Shown: positions 7,789 to 15,220, counted from the stretch's first letter. The stretch is 64,000 nucleotides of DNA from Modicisalibacter tunisiensis (GCF_020148005.1 NZ_JAGXFD010000001.1:1778931-1842930), one strand, 5' to 3'. Program-made: numbers and translations. The notes: generated by a model not told the origin, from the sequence alone.

Positions 7789-7982
7789 GGCTCGGGGCTC
7801 CGGGCAGGCGTTTCCCTGCCGCGCCCCCGTGCCCGTCGGTCGATCCGCACGGCAGTCGCCCCCGACCCCGCCGTCAACCGTCGCTGCGCGAGGTGTGACG
7901 GCGGGGCCGGTGCCGACTCGGGGAGCCGTGCGACCGACGGGCGACGGGTGACGGGCAGGCAACAACATCTCAGAGCCCCGAG
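7789..7982. other. Hairpin-rich intergenic region, candidate phage origin / packaging signal
   Basis: Nested inverted repeats fill the gap between the stop at 7970 and the next gene. CTCGGGGCTC 7791-7800 pairs with 7973-7982. GGCAGG 7803-7808 pairs with CCTGCC 7815-7820. CCCGTCGGTCG 7832-7842 plus GCACGGC 7847-7853 pair with 7925-7941. CCCCGCCGTC 7866-7875 pairs perfectly with 7897-7906. An alternative pairing joins 7913-7923 with 7976-7986. Filamentous phages keep their replication origins and packaging hairpin in one such region. Function is inferred. Confidence 0.6.
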
Positions 7983-8647
7983 TCGGGTCGCGGGGTGGCT
8001 GAGTCAGCCCCGAGGCCGAGGGCAGTCAGATCGCCGCGCTCCAGACGCGACAGGCCGTCCTGCATCAGCAGTTCGCCCAGGGCCGAGGGAGTGAGACGGT
8101 GCGTGCCGGCCTGGACCAGGAAGCGCGAGTGGTCGCCCTGGGCCAGGAACACACGAACGGGCTGTTTCTTGCCGGTGGTCATTGGGTGTTCCTCGTGGTG
8201 GGGGGTGTGCGAATCGCGCTGCGCATCCAGGAGTGGACGCGTAAGCGCCTGGGAATAAAAAGCGGCCCCGGTGGACGTCGGGAACGGGATGGGGATAACC
8301 ACGGAGGCCGAAGCGCTGGGAACGTGGGAAGCGACGCAGGAATCAGCGCGAGCAGGAATACGCGGATCGCCCTGGGGCGCGTCATCGAACAGCGCCAGAA
8401 CGCAGGCCATGGCGTCGTCGAGGGTGGTGAAGCCAGGCAGGGAGCCGGGGAGCATGCCACCGATGAGGGGGCCGGACTCGTTGACGGTGAGCCGGGCATC
8501 GCCCTGGGCGTCGCGGTGGTCGTCCAAGCGGACGACGTAGTGATCGAGAGGCGAGTGGTAGATGACACCACGAACCTCGCCATCAACGACGATCTGATAG
8601 ACGGTGTGGATACCGGAATCGCCGTGGCAGGGAGGAAAGGTGATCAT
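7970..8647 (-). CDS. Hypothetical inovirus early protein
   Basis: 225 residues from ATG 8647, which overlaps the TGA of the HTH gene (ATGA). The N-terminal part (ITFPPCHGDSGIHTVYQIVV... HYVVRLDDHRD) looks like a compact alpha/beta domain of about 90 residues. The middle is Pro/Ser-rich. The C-terminal 70 residues (GKKQPVRVFLAQGDHSRFLV... LGELLMQDGLSRLERGDL) look like an independent small domain. An internal in-frame ATG at 8182 has its own GAGGAA ribosome-binding site, so a 70-residue product may also be made. I do not recognise the family. The position between HTH and origin suggests a role in replication control. Confidence 0.65.
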   Translation of the reverse strand: MITFPPCHGDSGIHTVYQIVVDGEVRGVIYHSPLDHYVVRLDDHRDAQGDARLTVNESGPLIGGMLPGSLPGFTTLDDAMACVLALFDDAPQGDPRIPARADSCVASHVPSASASVVIPIPFPTSTGAAFYSQALTRPLLDAQRDSHTPHHEEHPMTTGKKQPVRVFLAQGDHSRFLVQAGTHRLTPSALGELLMQDGLSRLERGDLTALGLGADSATPRPDSGL

Positions 8648-8850
8648 GACCAGTCCTCCGCCTGCAGGCACTGCGTCTGGAGCAGGGCGATGTTGACGAG
8701 ACGGTAGCGGCCCACCTTCACGGCCGGGAGGTAGCCGCGACGGATATGGCCGTACACGGTGTCGACGGTGAGGCCCGAGAGCTCGGCGAAACGCTCAAGG
8801 GTCATCAGTGGCACGTGGGCCGGGACCTGGGGCGCTTGGGGTTGATCCAT
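8644..8850 (-). CDS. Small helix-turn-helix DNA-binding protein (excisionase/AlpA-like)
   Basis: A 68-residue protein with one winged HTH of the excisionase type: LERFAELSGLTVDTVYGHIR followed by GYLPAVKVGRYRLVNIA, the usual R-G-x-LP-x-x-K-x-G-R-x-R/W turn. It is the first gene of the minus-strand phage operon and is divergent from the repressor across 124 nt. Expected roles are activation of the phage operon or help with excision. The next gene overlaps its stop codon. The specific regulator type is inferred. Confidence 0.75.
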   Translation of the reverse strand: MDQPQAPQVPAHVPLMTLERFAELSGLTVDTVYGHIRRGYLPAVKVGRYRLVNIALLQTQCLQAEDWS

Positions 8851-8974
8851 CTCGTCACCTGCCTTTGTAGGTCTGTGTTAGGCTTTTTTGAGGAAACAGC
8901 AGTGGCTGGGCTCTAAAACAGGTAGACTCAAAAATGAGCACAGCCTATTGGGAAGTATACCCAGAGTAGGGCAC

Positions 8975-9259
8975 ATGTCAAATAACCTTGCGCAAAAAAT
9001 CCGGTTGATCCGAGAAGCGGAGACCTCAGGGCGCGCTGAATTTTCGGAACTCATTGGTGTGCCTAAGAAAACGCTGATAGGTATCGAGCAGACCGGGCGA
9101 GTACCAAAAGGGGATCTGTTGCAAGCGATATGTACGCAGTGGCCGAAGTACACGCTTTGGCTAATGACGGATCAGGTGAACGAAGCACTGGGCCAGATAA
9201 GCCCAGAGATAGAGAGGGCACGCAAAGACTTTAAGCCGACGGGAACGGATACCGAATAG
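8975..9259 (+). CDS. Phage repressor-like HTH protein
   Basis: A 94-residue protein (MSNNLAQKIRLIREAETSGR...) with an XRE-like HTH (AEFSELIGVPKKTLIGIEQTGRV) and an acidic C-terminal helix. It is the only plus-strand regulator of the prophage and diverges from the minus-strand operon, the usual layout for a lysogeny repressor. The start is taken at 8975 rather than the upstream in-frame ATG at 8888. The latter would use up the whole divergent promoter region, which contains a TGGGAAGTATACCCA imperfect dyad at 8949-8963 that may be an operator. Confidence 0.7.
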   Translation: MSNNLAQKIRLIREAETSGRAEFSELIGVPKKTLIGIEQTGRVPKGDLLQAICTQWPKYTLWLMTDQVNEALGQISPEIERARKDFKPTGTDTE

Positions 9260-9357
9260 CCAAGCGGGTTGTGGATAGTTGGTATGTGAAGGGTGGGTAG
9301 GTGTGGGTAATTATATAAGACATAAGTAATAATAGGTTGCGCGCGAGGGGAAGCTAA

Positions 9358-10299
9358 GTGGATCCAATCGGTGAATTTCTCAACTCAGTAATGATATTGA
9401 TTTTTGCATCAGCAACAGGCACCTGGTTTAGTCTTTGGCTGGGTGCTGGTGGGCGATTTTTTAAGGCTAGGCTGGCATTGTGCGCAGTCATTACGATAGT
9501 CGCTATTCTGCTATTGCTGAAAACGTCCTTGGTATTGCCTGTAGTCTTGGTGCAGGAATACCCCTTTATAGGATTCGTGGTGGTCACTATTGTTGTTTAT
9601 GCTGCAATCGTTACGGTATGGGAGCCCATGGAATGGGGGCTAAAAAGGCGCCTTACCAGCCACCCCAAGCCCGCCCGCGCTGCGGATGGAAAGACGGCAG
9701 GGGCTGAGCTGCGAAGGGAATGGGAGCAGTTCAAACAGGGATGGCAGGAAGAGTCGAGGAAAGAGCCGACGATTGATCCAGACCCTGAGCCTAAGGGGAA
9801 AGAGTCGGCCCAGGAGTCAGCCGACGAAGATATCTACGATCTCTATAAGCAGAATAAGTCCGAGCCCAGTAGTGATCGCAACTACTCCGAAGAATTGATG
9901 GACCAAGGCGGAGCCTATGTTGCCCGTACCCACCTGATGTCCCCCTCCGAACGTCAAGTATATAGGGTGTTGGAAAAGGCCTATGGTGACCGTTATCGAA
10001 TTTTCTGCCAAGTGCGAGTGGTGGATCTGATTCAACCAAATACGAAAAAGTATTTTAGTTGGACAAAGGAATATAAATCGTTATTTCGGCAGATTTCACA
10101 GTGGCACTTCGATTATGTGTTATGCGAGAAGAAAGATTTTAAAGTGAAGTGCGTGCTGGAACTGGATGACCAAAGTCATGAGCGGCCGGATCGAAAGAAG
10201 CGCGACAGAATTCTGAATCGAGCCTGCGAAGTGGCGGGTATTCGCCTGGAGCGGATGAAGATCAATCACACCGAGAAGCGTATCGAGATCATCCGGTGA
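9358..10299 (+). CDS. Membrane-anchored DUF2726-type protein (putative nuclease-like), phage cargo
   Basis: 313 residues from GTG 9358, preceded by GAGGGGAAG. Three hydrophobic segments lie at about residues 8-30, 38-62 and 65-85. A charged linker (residues 110-175, rich in E/K/D) follows. The C-terminal domain (LMSPSERQVYRVLEKAYGDR... VRVVDLI... HFDYVLCEKKDFKVKCVLEL... RILNRACEVAGI) resembles DUF2726, a family with a restriction-endonuclease-like fold. GC content is much lower than in the flanking core, indicating foreign origin. It ends 11 bp inside the convergent antitoxin gene. The location in the accessory slot suggests phage-exclusion or defence cargo; this is inference. Confidence 0.7.
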   Translation: MDPIGEFLNSVMILIFASATGTWFSLWLGAGGRFFKARLALCAVITIVAILLLLKTSLVLPVVLVQEYPFIGFVVVTIVVYAAIVTVWEPMEWGLKRRLTSHPKPARAADGKTAGAELRREWEQFKQGWQEESRKEPTIDPDPEPKGKESAQESADEDIYDLYKQNKSEPSSDRNYSEELMDQGGAYVARTHLMSPSERQVYRVLEKAYGDRYRIFCQVRVVDLIQPNTKKYFSWTKEYKSLFRQISQWHFDYVLCEKKDFKVKCVLELDDQSHERPDRKKRDRILNRACEVAGIRLERMKINHTEKRIEIIR

Positions 10300-10612
10300 A
10301 CTCGACCTCGACGTGACCGGGCTTGGAACGAGGACGCGAGGGGCCAACGACGATACGGACCTCACGACCCAGACGAGCGAGACAGTCGAGCATCTTGGCT
10401 TCGCTGATCCCGCGGAATTGACCACGCAGCAGGCCGGAAAGCTTGGGCTGGGGAATCCCGACGATCTCGGCGGCCTTGGCCTGGGTAAGACGACGACGCT
10501 TTATGATCTCGGCGATCTTGGTGGCCAACTGAGCCTTGATCAGCATCTCGTCGGCGTCATTGCGACCGAGGTCGGCATAGACGTTGGTACTGCCTTGTTC
10601 GATGTCGATCAT
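10289..10612 (-). CDS. XRE-family antitoxin (HigA-like)
   Basis: A 107-residue protein with an XRE HTH: LATKIAEIIKRRRLTQAKAA followed by EIVGIPQPKLSGLLRG. The C-terminal LDCLARLGREVRIVV matches antitoxins paired with Gp49-type toxins. The ATG overlaps the toxin TGA, so the pair is translationally coupled. The toxin-first order is the HigBA arrangement. It should neutralise the toxin and repress the shared promoter. Its 3' end overlaps the convergent DUF2726 gene by 11 bp. Confidence 0.85.
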   Translation of the reverse strand: MIDIEQGSTNVYADLGRNDADEMLIKAQLATKIAEIIKRRRLTQAKAAEIVGIPQPKLSGLLRGQFRGISEAKMLDCLARLGREVRIVVGPSRPRSKPGHVEVEFTG

Positions 10613-10977
10613 GACGAGGAACCTCTCAGGTGCTGTTCGACGGCCTTGAGCCGATCGCGGATCTTGTCCAGGTCGGGCTTGGGAGTGGCGATCCCGCTGC
10701 TGGACTTCTTCTGAAAGCAGTGAAGGACGTAGACGGCACCCTGGAACTTAACCGTGTAGACGGCGCGATAGGTGTCACCTTGGTAGTCTTCGACCACCTC
10801 GAGGACGCCAGCCGAACCGAAACCCTTGAGCGGCTTGGTCTGGCTGTGCTTGTTGCCGGTCTGCGCCTGATGGAGCGCGTAGCCGAAGACATCCTGAACG
10901 TCTTCCGGCATGGCAAGCAGGTCCTTCTTGCTGCTGGCAACCCAGTAGAGCGGTTTGATGGCATCCTCCGAATCCAT
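10609..10977 (-). CDS. RelE/HigB-type toxin (phage Gp49-like family)
   Basis: 122 residues. YWVASSKKDLLAMPEDVQDV, KPLKGFGSAGVLEVVEDY, YRAVYTVKFQGAVYVLHCFQ and KKSSSGIATPKPDLD are the typical segments of Gp49-like RelE-superfamily toxins, which cleave mRNA at the ribosome. It is the first gene of a two-gene operon with the HigA-like antitoxin. The start at 10977 is only 8 nt from a TATAAA -10 element, so the mRNA may be leaderless. Likely role: prophage stabilisation or abortive infection. Confidence 0.85.
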   Translation of the reverse strand: MDSEDAIKPLYWVASSKKDLLAMPEDVQDVFGYALHQAQTGNKHSQTKPLKGFGSAGVLEVVEDYQGDTYRAVYTVKFQGAVYVLHCFQKKSSSGIATPKPDLDKIRDRLKAVEQHLRGSSS

Positions 10978-10985
10978 GGCGGCAG

Positions 10986-11012
10986 TTTATACCTAGATGG
11001 GTATGACGGCAA
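10986..11012 (-). promoter_or_regulatory. Toxin-antitoxin promoter with overlapping dyad operator
   Basis: On the minus strand TTGCCG (11012-11007) and TATAAA (10991-10986) are 15 nt apart. An inverted repeat ATACC (10989-10993) / GGTAT (11000-11004) lies over the spacer and -10, where the HigA-like protein would block RNA polymerase. The predicted start site falls at the ATG. Confidence 0.55.
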
Positions 11013-11136
11013 CGCATGGAATGTGACCACATTGTGTCCACGCCCAAGCCCGACAAAGGCGCTAGAAGGCGATTCCGGCCACTGCAAACCACTGATTTTT
11101 CAGTCGTAGGCAGACAAAGACCGGCCTCGGATACCC

Positions 11137-11191
11137 TTCAAAATCCGCCGCTAGCGATAGCGTGTCGGTTCGAGTCCGACCACCGGCACCA
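11137..11191 (+). other. Displaced 3' end of tRNA-Leu(CAA), prophage attachment site (right)
   Basis: The 55 nt begin at the anticodon loop (TTCAAAATCCG). They contain a leucine-type long variable arm (GCTAGCGATAGC), the T-arm with GGTTCGAGTCC, an acceptor strand CCGGCAC and an encoded CCA. No D-arm or 5' acceptor half precedes it, so this is not a functional tRNA but the duplicated end left by integration. The intact gene is expected left of the window. Confidence 0.85.
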
Positions 11192-11503
11192 TGAAATCAA
11201 GCACTTAGCGGTTCCCTCCTTGGCTTGGTTTCTCTGTATTTCCCCTCAGTGTCCACAAAATGTCCACGGCTCTTGCCAGTCGGTGGTGCGTATTCCGGCT
11301 TGGGTTGCGGCGGTTGCGGTGCCTGCCACTCTCTTCCTTGCTCGGCGAGAAAGCGGCAGGAATAGCATTCCTGGTGTTTCCGTTTTTCCTGTTCTTGTCT
11401 TCGAGGCTTTCGTGAGATTTGATTGTTACTTATTGAATCTCAAGGCCCTTTTCATTGGGCTTTTACCATAATTAACATCGATAAACTTCGCCAATTCGGC
11501 GCA
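11192..11503. other. Intergenic stretch right of the prophage, no gene recognised
   Basis: About 310 nt of AT-richer sequence with no convincing reading frame. It contains two TGTCCAC copies (11250-11256, 11261-11267) that match one at 11035-11041 inside the prophage end. A weak hairpin GCCC/GGGC followed by TTTT (11445-11464) could be a terminator. It may be the original downstream flank of the tRNA or decayed mobile DNA. Confidence 0.4.
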
Positions 11504-11530
11504 TTGACAATGCCGTTCACTCCGTAGAAT
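11504..11530 (+). promoter_or_regulatory. Sigma-70-like promoter
   Basis: TTGACA at 11504-11509 and TAGAAT at 11525-11530 with a 15-nt spacer. A strong terminator starts only about 36 nt downstream, so the promoter would make a short RNA or an attenuated lysE leader. Confidence 0.5.
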
Positions 11531-11565
11531 CGAGCCTGCTGCATCCCAGCATCCCTGTAATTTGA

Positions 11566-11592
11566 CCGGCGCCTTCGGGCGCCGGTTTTTTT
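11566..11592 (+). terminator. Strong rho-independent terminator
   Basis: CCGGCGCC-TTCG-GGCGCCGG (11566-11585) is a perfect 8-bp GC stem on a stable UUCG tetraloop, followed by seven T residues. It lies 115 nt before the LysE-type gene. Confidence 0.9.
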
Positions 11593-11707
11593 ATGTCCGC
11601 AAACGACACCGGAAGAGCCATGCCCGGCTCTGCTCGCCCCCTGATCGGCTGACGCCGGTACGCGCCAGGCAGTATGATCGAGGCTCCTGTGAGCCGAGGA
11701 GAGAATC

Positions 11708-12316
11708 ATGCCGTTGACACTCTGGCTGTCCCTGGCGGCGGTCTGTGCCATGGGGGCCATGTCGCCGGGGCCCAGCCTGGCCATGGTACTGCGTCATACC
11801 CTGGGCGGCGGACGCACGCCGGGCGTCGTCGCGGGGCTCAGCCATGCCCTGGGCGTGGGCCTGTATGCCCTGCTGACTGTCTGGGGACTGGGGGCGGTGG
11901 TCAGTCAGGAGCCGGTGCTGTTTCGCATCATCACCTGGGGCGGCGCCGCCTACCTGGCATGGCTGGGCATCAAGGCGCTGCAGGCCGGGCGGGGCGGCGC
12001 ACTCGAGGCGCAGGCGGCGGTCACCGATCCGCTGCAGGCGGCCCGCGACGGGGTGCTGGTCGCGCTCGGCAACCCCAAGCTGATCCTGTTCTTCGTGGCC
12101 CTGCTGAGCCAGTTCGTCAGCCCCGACATGAGCATCGCCGGCAAGGCGCTGATCGTGGCCACGGCCGCCTTGATCGATGGTCTCTGGTACGTGCTGGTGG
12201 CGGTTGCGCTGTCGCACTCGGCGGTGCTGCCCTGGCTGCAGGCGCGTGCCCACTGGATCAACCGCCTGACCGGCGTGCTGCTGCTGGCGCTGGCGCTGCG
12301 CGTGCTGATCGGCTGA
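11708..12316 (+). CDS. LysE/RhtB-family amino-acid exporter
   Basis: A 202-residue inner-membrane protein with about six membrane segments. The family hallmark near the N-terminus is GAMSPGPSLAMVLRHTLGGG followed by GVVAGLSHALGVG. RhtB/LysE proteins export amino acids such as threonine, homoserine or lysine using the proton motive force; the substrate cannot be predicted here. GAGGAG lies before the ATG. It converges on aidB with only 3 bp between stop codons. Upstream is a strong terminator. Confidence 0.9.
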   Translation: MPLTLWLSLAAVCAMGAMSPGPSLAMVLRHTLGGGRTPGVVAGLSHALGVGLYALLTVWGLGAVVSQEPVLFRIITWGGAAYLAWLGIKALQAGRGGALEAQAAVTDPLQAARDGVLVALGNPKLILFFVALLSQFVSPDMSIAGKALIVATAALIDGLWYVLVAVALSHSAVLPWLQARAHWINRLTGVLLLALALRVLIG

Positions 12317-12319
12317 GGC

Positions 12320-13966
12320 TCACGACTCGATGCGGGCCAGTAGAGTGTCGAGCGGGGCATCGAGTGGCAGCACGCCATAGGCCGGGCTGACCGCCTCGCC
12401 GAGCCGGCTGCGGCAGAAGGTCTCGGCGACCTCGTTGGGCGCATGCCGCAGCAGCAGCGACGCCTGAATGCACTGGGCGAGGCGCTGGGTCAGCCAGCGG
12501 GCCTCGGCCTCGAGCGCCTCGGCGGGCCGGCCCAGGGTCGCCACCAGGGCGGCCACGGCCCGGTCATAGTCGGCCGACAGGCCGCGTGCGGCGGCGAGCT
12601 CGTCGCGCAGGACCTCGATACAGGCCGGGTGACGCTGCAGTACCCGGAGCACGTCCAGGCAGATCACGTTGCCCGAGCCCTCCCAGATCGAGTTGACCGG
12701 GGCCTCCCGGTAGAGCCGCGCCAGCGGCGATTCCTCGACGTAACCGATGCCGCCCAGGCACTCCATGGCTTCGGCCATGAAGCCCGGGGCCCGCTTGTTG
12801 TGCCAGTACTTGCCCAGCGTCGGCAGCAGGCGAGCGAGCAGCCTTTCGCGCTCGTCGTCGGGGCTGTCGAAGGCGCGGGCGGCGCGCAGCACCAGCGCCA
12901 GGCCGGCCTCGGTTTCCAGCGCCAGGTCGGCCACCACCCGGCGCATCAGCGGCTGTTCGGCGAGGGGCTTGCCGAAGGCCTGACGCTGGCGCACATGGTC
13001 CCAGGCCTCGACGAGCGCCTGGCGCATCATGCCCACGGGCGCGGTGGCGGCGTCCAGCCGGGTCTGCTGGACCATCTCGAGAATGGTGGCGATGCCGCGA
13101 CCCGGCTCGCCGATCGGCTCGGCCCAGGCCTCGCGGTACTCGATCTCCGCCGAGGCATTGGCGCGATTGCCGCACTTGTCCTTGAGGCGCTGGAGCTCGA
13201 TGGCATTGCGTTCGCCGTCGGGGGTGAAGCGCGGGACCAGAAAGCAGCCCAGCCCCGCCTCGGTGAGGGCCAGGGTCAGGAAGGCGTCGGACATCGGCGC
13301 GCTGCAGAACCACTTGTGGCCGGTCAGGCGGTAGCCGTCGCCGACGAGTCGGGCGCGGGTCGAGTTGGCGCGCACATCGCTGCCGCCCTGCTTCTCGGTC
13401 ATCGCCATGCCCAGGGTCGTGGCGGGCTTTTCCCGGGCGGGCACGGCGCGCTCGTCATAGTCCCAGGCCAGCAGCCGGGCCTGCCATTCGTCGTGCACGC
13501 GAGGCGCCTGGCGCAGCGCCGGCGTGGCGGCGTGGGTCATGGTCACCGGGCAGCAGAACCCGGGCTCGGCCTGGGTCAGCAGGTAGAGCGCGGCGACGTG
13601 CGCCTGATGACCGCCGCGGCCCTCCTCTTCCCAGGCCACGGCGTGCCAGCCGTTGTCGAAGGCCAGGTGCATGAGCTGGTGATAGGCGGGATGGTAGCGG
13701 ACCTCGTCGAGACGCCGGCCGTAGCGGTCGAACGGCCGAAGCTCCGGCGGGTGGCGGTTGGCCTCCTCGCCGAGCGCCTGGACCGCGCGGCTGCCCACGG
13801 CCGCGCCCAGCGGACGCAGGCGGCGGGCGACCCAGTCTGGCGCCTCGCGGGCCAGGGTATCCTGAAGCGGACGGTCGAGAGCGAACAGATCGCGGTCGCC
13901 GGGGGGCGGAGGCTGGTTGTCCACCCGGTGGGTGGCGAGCTGGCGGCGCGGGGCGCGATCGGTCAT
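12320..13966 (-). CDS. aidB: AidB-type acyl-CoA dehydrogenase
   Basis: A 548-residue flavoprotein of the AidB class, longer than normal acyl-CoA dehydrogenases (about 380). Key segments are GMAMTEKQGGSDVRANSTRA (flavin-binding), GHKWFCSAPMSDAF, RLKDKCGNRANASAEIEYRE and ECLGGIGYVEESPLARLYRE with NSIWEGSGNVICLDVLR. E. coli AidB belongs to the adaptive response to alkylation and binds DNA, with weak isovaleryl-CoA dehydrogenase activity. The ATG at 13966 is preferred over an in-frame ATG at 13987. It diverges from the glutathione peroxidase gene across about 195 bp, which fits a shared damage/oxidative theme. Confidence 0.9.
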   Translation of the reverse strand: MTDRAPRRQLATHRVDNQPPPPGDRDLFALDRPLQDTLAREAPDWVARRLRPLGAAVGSRAVQALGEEANRHPPELRPFDRYGRRLDEVRYHPAYHQLMHLAFDNGWHAVAWEEEGRGGHQAHVAALYLLTQAEPGFCCPVTMTHAATPALRQAPRVHDEWQARLLAWDYDERAVPAREKPATTLGMAMTEKQGGSDVRANSTRARLVGDGYRLTGHKWFCSAPMSDAFLTLALTEAGLGCFLVPRFTPDGERNAIELQRLKDKCGNRANASAEIEYREAWAEPIGEPGRGIATILEMVQQTRLDAATAPVGMMRQALVEAWDHVRQRQAFGKPLAEQPLMRRVVADLALETEAGLALVLRAARAFDSPDDERERLLARLLPTLGKYWHNKRAPGFMAEAMECLGGIGYVEESPLARLYREAPVNSIWEGSGNVICLDVLRVLQRHPACIEVLRDELAAARGLSADYDRAVAALVATLGRPAEALEAEARWLTQRLAQCIQASLLLRHAPNEVAETFCRSRLGEAVSPAYGVLPLDAPLDTLLARIES

Positions 13967-14161
13967 GGCGGGACTCCACGGGCGCACGGAAAACGGCCGA
14001 TGGACTGAGCATGGGCCGGGGCGGGCAGCGGGTCAATCGACGTTCCTCCTGGGGCCACGGCCGTGCTGCCATTCGATGCCTGTTCCTTGATGGCGCAGCG
14101 ATGACAGGGGCAGGGCGATCGTGGCATCGTCTAGCGTTCAGCGACAGCAAAGACGTGGACC

Positions 14162-14656
14162 ATGCAGATCTACAGCCAGGATTGTCGTACCCAGAGTGGC
14201 GAGCCCTTCAATCTCCGGGCGCTGCGCGGGCAGGTGCTGCTGGTGGTCAATGTCGCCAGCCGCTGCGGCTTCACCCCGCAGCTCGGCGAGCTCGAGCGTC
14301 TCTACCGGCGCTATCGCGACCAGGGCTTCACGGTGCTGGCCTTCCCCTGCAACCAGTTCGCGCGCCAGTCGCCGGAAACGGCACGGGCCTTCGGTGCCTT
14401 CTGCGAGCGCGAGTACGGCGTCACCTTTCCGGTGATGGAGAAGGTTCGGGTCAACGGCCCCGGGGCGCACCCGCTGTTCGTGATGCTGCGTCGCCAGGCG
14501 CCCGGGGTGCTGGGCAGCACGCCGATCAAGTGGAACTTCACCAAGTTCCTGGTCGGTCGCGATGGCCAGGTGATCCGCCGCTTCTCGCCCCGCGACCGGA
14601 TGGCGCGCATCGTGCCGGAGCTGGAGCGGGCCCTGGAGACGCCGTTCTCGGCCTGA
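14162..14656 (+). CDS. Glutathione peroxidase (thiol peroxidase, BtuE-like)
   Basis: A 164-residue thioredoxin-fold peroxidase. The active-site segment LVVNVASRCGFTPQ has Cys where animal enzymes have selenocysteine. FPCNQFARQSPE supplies the Gln and second Cys region, and IKWNFTKFLVGRDGQVI holds the catalytic Trp and Asn. It reduces hydroperoxides with glutathione or thioredoxin in the cytoplasm. Length is typical. It is convergent with the next minus-strand gene and divergent from aidB. Confidence 0.93.
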   Translation: MQIYSQDCRTQSGEPFNLRALRGQVLLVVNVASRCGFTPQLGELERLYRRYRDQGFTVLAFPCNQFARQSPETARAFGAFCEREYGVTFPVMEKVRVNGPGAHPLFVMLRRQAPGVLGSTPIKWNFTKFLVGRDGQVIRRFSPRDRMARIVPELERALETPFSA

Positions 14657-14669
14657 ACCGTCCTATCCG

Positions 14670-15062
14670 TCAGTCCGGCGGCGTCTGGCCGCTGGCCACC
14701 AGCAGGCGTTCGATCAGGGTGTTCCAGCGCGGGCGGGCGAGCATGGTCATCATCCCCGAGAACAGCGCCCAGAAGCCCTTGCGCCAGCCGAACAGGCGGC
14801 GGTTGTGGGCGACCAGCCGGCGCAGCAGCTGATGATCGTCCAGGGTGTCGTCGCCGGCCACGGACATCTGCTGGCGGGTCAGCACCGGAGCCAGTTCCAG
14901 GCGAAAGATCCACTCCAGCTGCTCGAGCGTCAGGTCGTGACGCTCGATCACCGCGACCATGCGTGCGTATTCGGTCTCGCGGGGCTCGTGCTCGCGCCAC
15001 AGCGGCGCCAGGGCCAGCCACAGCTCGCCGCGCTCGTCGACCAGGGTCTGGGCGTCCTTCAC
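14670..15062 (-). CDS. Conserved hypothetical protein (DUF7079-like)
   Basis: A 130-residue soluble protein, mostly helical and rich in Arg/Leu/Trp ([56 protein letters not shown]). It resembles small uncharacterised proteins grouped as DUF7079; I am only moderately sure of that label. No catalytic motif or signal peptide is seen. It diverges from fabV across 158 bp. Confidence 0.7.
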   Translation of the reverse strand: MKDAQTLVDERGELWLALAPLWREHEPRETEYARMVAVIERHDLTLEQLEWIFRLELAPVLTRQQMSVAGDDTLDDHQLLRRLVAHNRRLFGWRKGFWALFSGMMTMLARPRWNTLIERLLVASGQTPPD

Positions 15063-15220
15063 GCCATCCTCCTCGCGATGCGAAACGGAGCGTCATTGTC
15101 ACACAGTGGCGGACGGCGGGGCAGGGCGGACAGGTCTCCGGCAAATCGCTAGAATACCCGCATCAGTCGCTTCCCGGTCCGGGGAGTGCCCCGCAAGCTC
15201 CAGCAACGCCGAGGTCTGAC

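Larger units (their letters stand above)
1..11191 (-). mobile_element. Integrated filamentous phage (inovirus prophage), left end cut by window edge
   Basis: The minus strand carries a compact, overlapping set of inovirus genes in canonical order: ssDNA-binding protein, tiny coat proteins, major coat, pIII, pVI, Zot/pI, secretin, replication initiator, integrase. A plus-strand repressor lies on the right. The right boundary is a 55-nt tRNA-Leu 3' end that cannot fold as a tRNA on its own, the expected displaced att copy. Chromosomal genes begin after it. The integrase reads toward the left edge, so the intact tRNA and left att should lie just outside the window. The phage could be functional: no frameshift is visible in the core genes. 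Confidence 0.93.

Noticed and set aside
7788..7968. N-terminal extension of the small phage reading frame to an ATG at 7968
   Set aside because: Composition is Pro/Arg/Gly/Thr-rich without structure and the DNA is filled with perfect inverted repeats, so it is better explained as a non-coding origin region.
11035..11267. Three TGTCCAC copies around the att site as integrase arm-binding sites
   Set aside because: Two of the three copies lie outside the prophage, on the chromosomal side. A 7-mer can recur by chance, so the evidence is too weak.
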